Below are positions 5,425 through 8,127 of a stretch of DNA of 8,127 nt, in pieces; positions within the stretch are counted from its first letter, which is position 1; each line of letters opens with the position of its first letter. The position numbers and the translations under genes are program-made. A model generated the notes under the pieces. It saw only the letters and a list, made by a program, of their open reading frames with translations. It did no database searches and was not told the origin of the DNA. Source of the DNA: Phycisphaerales bacterium UBA7800 (lineage in GTDB: Bacteria; Planctomycetota; Phycisphaerae; Phycisphaerales; Phycisphaeraceae); contig DLCK01000036.1 of the NCBI GenBank assembly GCA_002480565.1, forward strand, positions 1 to 8,127. The letters are read 5' to 3'.

Positions 5425-6351
5425 TTAGAGTCCCAGTGCTTTGGCCATGGTCGAACCCAGGTCCGCAGGACTTTCAGCAACGTGAACGCCTGCAGATTTG
5501 AGGGCTGCGATCTTGGAGTCCGCGCCACCTTCTCCGCCGGAAATAATGGCACCGGCATGGCCCATGCGTCGGCCTGGAGGTGCAGTGCGACCTGCGATAA
5601 AACCAGCAACAGGTTTGTCGATCATCAGGTTGATGTATTCAGCTGCTGCTTCTTCGTCGGTGCCACCAATTTCCCCGATCATGATGATGCCATCCGTTTC
5701 GGGATCACGGTTAAAGAGGTCCAGGCAGTCGATGAATCCCATACCTCGGACAGGATCACCACCAATACCGACACAGGTAGTTTGACCAATACCCAATTCG
5801 GAGCATTGCCAGACAGCTTCGTAGGTAAGGGTTCCGGATCGTGAAATGATGCCGACCTTCTTGCCAGTGGGTGCTTTGGACGCAGGCATGTGGATGTAGC
5901 CGGGCATGATGCCGATTTTGCAACCGGGGTCATCGGAACCTTCGACGCCGGGTGTGATGACACCAGGGCAGTTGGGGCCGATGAGTTTCACATCACGGAA
6001 CTTGTCGGTGGACAGGACTCGGCGGACTTTGGTCATGTCCATGACGGGCACGCCTTCGGTGATACAGACGATGACGGTGATGCCAGCGTCAGCTGCTTCA
6101 AGCACGGCGTCGGCAGCAAATGGCGGTGGGACGAAAATCATCGTCGCGTCGGCGCCGGTGGCTTCGACGGCTTCGCTGACGGTGTTGAAAATCGGCAGGC
6201 CGTTGACGTCTTTCTGACCGCCTTTGCCGGGGGTCACCCCTCCGACCATCTTGGTCCCGTAATCGAGACAGCCTTTGGTATGGAACGCACCTGCCGAGCC
6301 GGTAATGCCCTGGCAGATCACTTTAGTGTCGGAGTTGATTAATATGCTCAT
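5425..6351 (-). CDS. sucD: Succinyl-CoA synthetase alpha subunit
   Basis: A 308-residue SucD, the subunit that binds CoA and carries the phosphohistidine. With SucC it interconverts succinyl-CoA and succinate in the TCA cycle, coupled to ATP or GTP. The CoA-binding Rossmann motif GITGSAGAFHT is at residues 15-25. GPNCPG, SRSGTLTYEA and GIGGDP follow, and the active-site histidine is His265 in GRRMGHAGAIISGG. Relative to E. coli SucD (about 289 residues) it carries two short insertions, near residues 136-143 (EGSDDPG) and 156-163 (ASKAPTG). The start ATG at 6351 gives the usual N terminus MSILINSDTKVICQG; an upstream GTG at 6399 is less likely. No clear Shine-Dalgarno site is visible. No sucC is adjacent: upstream is a divergent unrelated gene and downstream a terminator. 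Confidence 0.94.
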   Translation of the reverse strand: MSILINSDTKVICQGITGSAGAFHTKGCLDYGTKMVGGVTPGKGGQKDVNGLPIFNTVSEAVEATGADATMIFVPPPFAADAVLEAADAGITVIVCITEGVPVMDMTKVRRVLSTDKFRDVKLIGPNCPGVITPGVEGSDDPGCKIGIMPGYIHMPASKAPTGKKVGIISRSGTLTYEAVWQCSELGIGQTTCVGIGGDPVRGMGFIDCLDLFNRDPETDGIIMIGEIGGTDEEAAAEYINLMIDKPVAGFIAGRTAPPGRRMGHAGAIISGGEGGADSKIAALKSAGVHVAESPADLGSTMAKALGL

Positions 6352-6439
6352 GGTGTTGGTAGGATAGCGAGTGTTTATTGGATATTCAAAACAGAACACG
6401 CATTACAAACAAGACTATAAAATCCGATTTTAACAACAG

Positions 6440-7030
6440 ATGCAAAAAATGAAAGACATCAGCCAACAATCTTGCAGGCGGATCATCGTCGTGGGGACTA
6501 GCGGCAGTGGCAAAACATACGCAGCCAAAGCCATCGCTGCACACATGGGGATCAAATACATCTGCAACGATTCACTGATCTGGCAGGCCAATTGGATCAA
6601 CGTGCCCGATGACCAACGACTCCCCGGATTTGAAAAAGCAACCGATTGTGACGCATGGGTCATTGATGGGAATGTAGCCAGCACCAAGCGACCGGAAAAC
6701 GCCCTGCTGCTTAAGCGTGCCGACACCATCGTCTGGTTGGACCTGCCCCGCCGAACCGTGTGGCCACAACTGCTTTGGCGAACGATCAAACGATCCATCA
6801 CACGTGAAGAACTCTGGCATGGTAATCGCGAAAGTTTCAGGCTGAGTTTTTTCAGTCGCGATTCAATCCTGATCTGGTCATTCAAGACGTTTACCATCAA
6901 CCGTAAACGCTACCAAGCCATGTTTAACGATGAACAATGGCAACACCTTCAACGCATCCGCATCACAAGTCGGCGGTCATTCAAACAATGGTTATCCACC
7001 CTGCCTGCAAAGGTACAGACTCAGTCATAG
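6440..7030 (+). CDS. P-loop nucleotide kinase-like protein, FlaR/topology-modulation type
   Basis: A 196-residue P-loop NTPase of the adenylate-kinase-like group often labelled topology modulation protein. The Walker A motif GTSGSGKT is at residues 19-26. WVIDGN (73-78), ADTIVWLDLPRR (94-105) and the arginine-rich RTIKRSITREELWHGNRESF (about 114-133) are the family's substrate-binding and lid-like segments. It should bind ATP; the phosphate acceptor is unknown, and a link to DNA topology is only a legacy name. The start ATG at 6440 lacks a clear ribosome binding site; ATG 6449 is an alternative. It diverges from sucD across an 88-base gap, where TATAAA at 6416-6421 could be its -10 box, though no good -35 is seen. 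Confidence 0.72.
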   Translation: MQKMKDISQQSCRRIIVVGTSGSGKTYAAKAIAAHMGIKYICNDSLIWQANWINVPDDQRLPGFEKATDCDAWVIDGNVASTKRPENALLLKRADTIVWLDLPRRTVWPQLLWRTIKRSITREELWHGNRESFRLSFFSRDSILIWSFKTFTINRKRYQAMFNDEQWQHLQRIRITSRRSFKQWLSTLPAKVQTQS

Positions 7031-7117
7031 ATTATGAATTACAATTTCGCTATTCATATGCAGCAACATGGCGACTGCCAACACATCGCTATTCCTGACA
7101 CCTCATAGGGAATCATG

Positions 7118-7690
7118 ATGACAGACAACGATCCGCAATACACCTATCGACAAAGTATTCTGACCAAGCCCTGGACCTTTGGACTCAAGAACAATGCACT
7201 GACATGGGAGGAAGAAGGCAAGCCTTTGCGGATGATCCCCTTTACGCAGATCACCAAGGTTCAACCAAAGTTTGACCCAACACGTGTGCAGCTGAATCGT
7301 CACATCCTGCATGTGCATACAACACAAAACGGCATCATTAAAATCGCCAGCATGACTTACCAGGGCATCAACGATTTTAAAGATCAGGCAAGCAGTTACC
7401 GTACATTTATCAAAGCATTTCATGAACAGTTATCAGCAGCAAATCCGAAAATGCAATTTAGCAAAGGTATCACTCAACTTGGATACCTTGCCAGCATCGG
7501 CGTACTGATCTTTTTAATTGTTTTGCTGGTTGGAGCAGTTGGATTCATACTCATGGGCGCGGTGAATTTCATCATTCTCATCAAGCTGGGTCTGTTGTTG
7601 TACTTCATCCCATCACTGGTTGGATACATCCGTAAAAACAAACCCGGCACGTATGATCCATTGAATCTACCTGCGGATATCTTGCCATGA
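7118..7690 (+). CDS. Conserved two-TM membrane protein of unknown function
   Basis: A 190-residue protein. The soluble N-terminal half (about residues 8-110) has alternating strands and a final helix (YRTFIKAFHEQLSAA), with segments such as ALTWEEEGKPLRMIPFTQITKVQPKFDPTRVQ and IIKIASMTYQGI. This resembles a membrane-associated PH-like domain. Residues about 121-170 form two closely spaced hydrophobic helices. The C terminus RKNKPGTYDPLNLPADILP matches an ending I recall from a family of uncharacterised alphaproteobacterial proteins; that match is from memory and the function is unknown. AGGGA at 7107-7111 is 6 nt from ATG 7118 but only 3 nt from ATG 7115, so 7118 is preferred. Its 87-base separation from the kinase-like gene leaves cotranscription possible. 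Confidence 0.72.
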   Translation: MTDNDPQYTYRQSILTKPWTFGLKNNALTWEEEGKPLRMIPFTQITKVQPKFDPTRVQLNRHILHVHTTQNGIIKIASMTYQGINDFKDQASSYRTFIKAFHEQLSAANPKMQFSKGITQLGYLASIGVLIFLIVLLVGAVGFILMGAVNFIILIKLGLLLYFIPSLVGYIRKNKPGTYDPLNLPADILP

Positions 7691-7704
7691 TGCTTTAGCA
7701 CTCA

Positions 7705-7887
7705 ATCCAACATTGCTAACAACACAGTAAAGAGAAAGTCATTTTACTTGCCAGGGAGCTTCGCCCCCCGGACCCCCTGTCGAGAGCGGAGCATTACTGC
7801 AAGTCTGTTTCCATGTTGCATCCAAAGGTTCAAAAGGCAATGTTGGATGGGGCTCTGCCCCAAGCCCCGCCAACAGGCGGCTGTTGG
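7705..7887. repeat. Palindrome-rich intergenic cluster
   Basis: Several palindromes lie in the non-coding right end. A 12-bp inverted repeat ATCCAACATTGC / GCAATGTTGGAT (7705-7716 and 7837-7848) encloses a GC-rich block (GGGAGCTTCGCCCC, with CAGGG/CCCTG at 7752-7756 and 7775-7779). Next come the hairpin GGGGC-TCT-GCCCC (7849-7861) and the hairpin CCAACAG-GCGG-CTGTTGG (7870-7887). GGGGCT..GCCCC..CCCC blocks of this kind are common as dispersed bacterial repeats. No T-run makes any of them a clear terminator for the + strand gene ending at 7690. Confidence 0.5.
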
Positions 7888-8020
7888 ATCGCCGCCCCCG
7901 GAAGTGCATTTGCAGTCCGCGGATTGATTGCTAAAAGCAAGCAATAACTGGTTACAGATGTGAAACCATAAACCTGAAAAAACCATAACAACAAGCATCA
8001 CAAGCACACCGTTGGTGCCC

Positions 8021-8127
8021 AAAAGTCTTGGTCACGGGCTACCAAACCAACTGCTTGAGTCTTCAAAACTCTCGGTAAACAGGACGCAAAGGCCCGCCCT
8101 TCTGGGCAATGCCGTGAACTGAGTTTT
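8021..8127 (+). ncRNA. Possible GEMM-I (c-di-GMP-I) riboswitch-like element, edge-truncated
   Basis: Bases 8030-8047 read GGTCACGGGCTACCAAACC and 8081-8093 read AGGACGCAAAGGC. The Vibrio Vc2 c-di-GMP-I aptamer has GGTCACG, then CAAACC, a P2 hairpin and GGGACGCAAAGCC in the same order. A closing helix TCACGG (8032-8037) with CCGTGA (8112-8117) encloses a middle arm (CTG/CAG and GAGT/ACTC pairings within 8051-8082) and a third arm GCCC-TTCT-GGGC. This three-helix plan and the size of about 90 nt fit GEMM-I. Against it, the P2 arm is long with no GNRA loop, the P3 arm is very short, and the 5' junction is unlike the consensus. The element would control a + strand gene past the window's end. Bases 7888-8020 hold nothing else clear. 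Confidence 0.35.

Noticed and set aside
5890..6342. 150-codon open frame on the + strand opposite sucD
   Set aside because: It is antisense to a clearly conserved enzyme gene and rich in Asp/Gly/Val/His as expected for a mirror frame.
7744..8022. Open frame of 92 codons on the minus strand with a hydrophobic N terminus
   Set aside because: It runs through the GC-rich palindromes, has an odd Cys/Trp/Arg-rich composition, and resembles no family; the frame is most likely a by-product of the repeats.
8060..8095. Glycine riboswitch, because AAACTCTC-GGTAAA-CAGGAC resembles its 3' consensus
   Set aside because: The upstream GCCGAAGG..GCAA core and the proper P1 pairing are missing; the GEMM-like arrangement explains more of the segment.

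Overview
The window is a bacterial chromosomal stretch of medium GC with eight genes I can support plus one toxin gene partner. All are short, mostly single-gene transcription units. The organism cannot be fixed from sequence alone. The secreted alpha/beta hydrolase resembles proteins common in Planctomycetota and related PVC bacteria (GHSAGG followed by a GLDKKWL-type segment), and a c-di-GMP-riboswitch-like element may sit at the right edge. I lean weakly to a Planctomycetota-like, free-living Gram-negative type. Shine-Dalgarno sites are clear for some genes and absent for others.

Left part (1-1604): an exported GlcG/HbpS-type heme-binding-domain protein on the + strand, with an extended -10 promoter and a strong intrinsic terminator. 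The terminator and a following REPIN-like element form a 203-bp unit that is tandemly duplicated directly from the gene's last codon onward. A third, diverged REPIN lies about 85 bp further on. No transposase is present, so these elements must be mobilised in trans.

Middle part (1605-4268), all on the - strand: a type II toxin-antitoxin operon of higBA type (toxin first, antitoxin 2 nt behind) with a palindromic operator array over its promoter; a DinB-like putative metalloenzyme with its own promoter; and the ribosome-assembly GTPase RsgA.

Right part (4269-8127): a secreted alpha/beta hydrolase and sucD (succinyl-CoA synthetase alpha subunit), both on the - strand and separated by a strong terminator for sucD. 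sucD has no sucC beside it. Divergently, on the + strand, come a P-loop nucleotide kinase-like protein and a conserved membrane protein of unknown function. The last 437 nt are non-coding: a cluster of GC-rich palindromes, then a structured segment at the right edge that resembles a divergent GEMM-I (c-di-GMP-I) riboswitch and would control a + strand gene beyond the window.

The genes do not form one pathway. The most notable items are the duplicated terminator-REPIN array, the multi-site operator with a possibly leaderless higB start, the solitary sucD, and the putative riboswitch at the edge.
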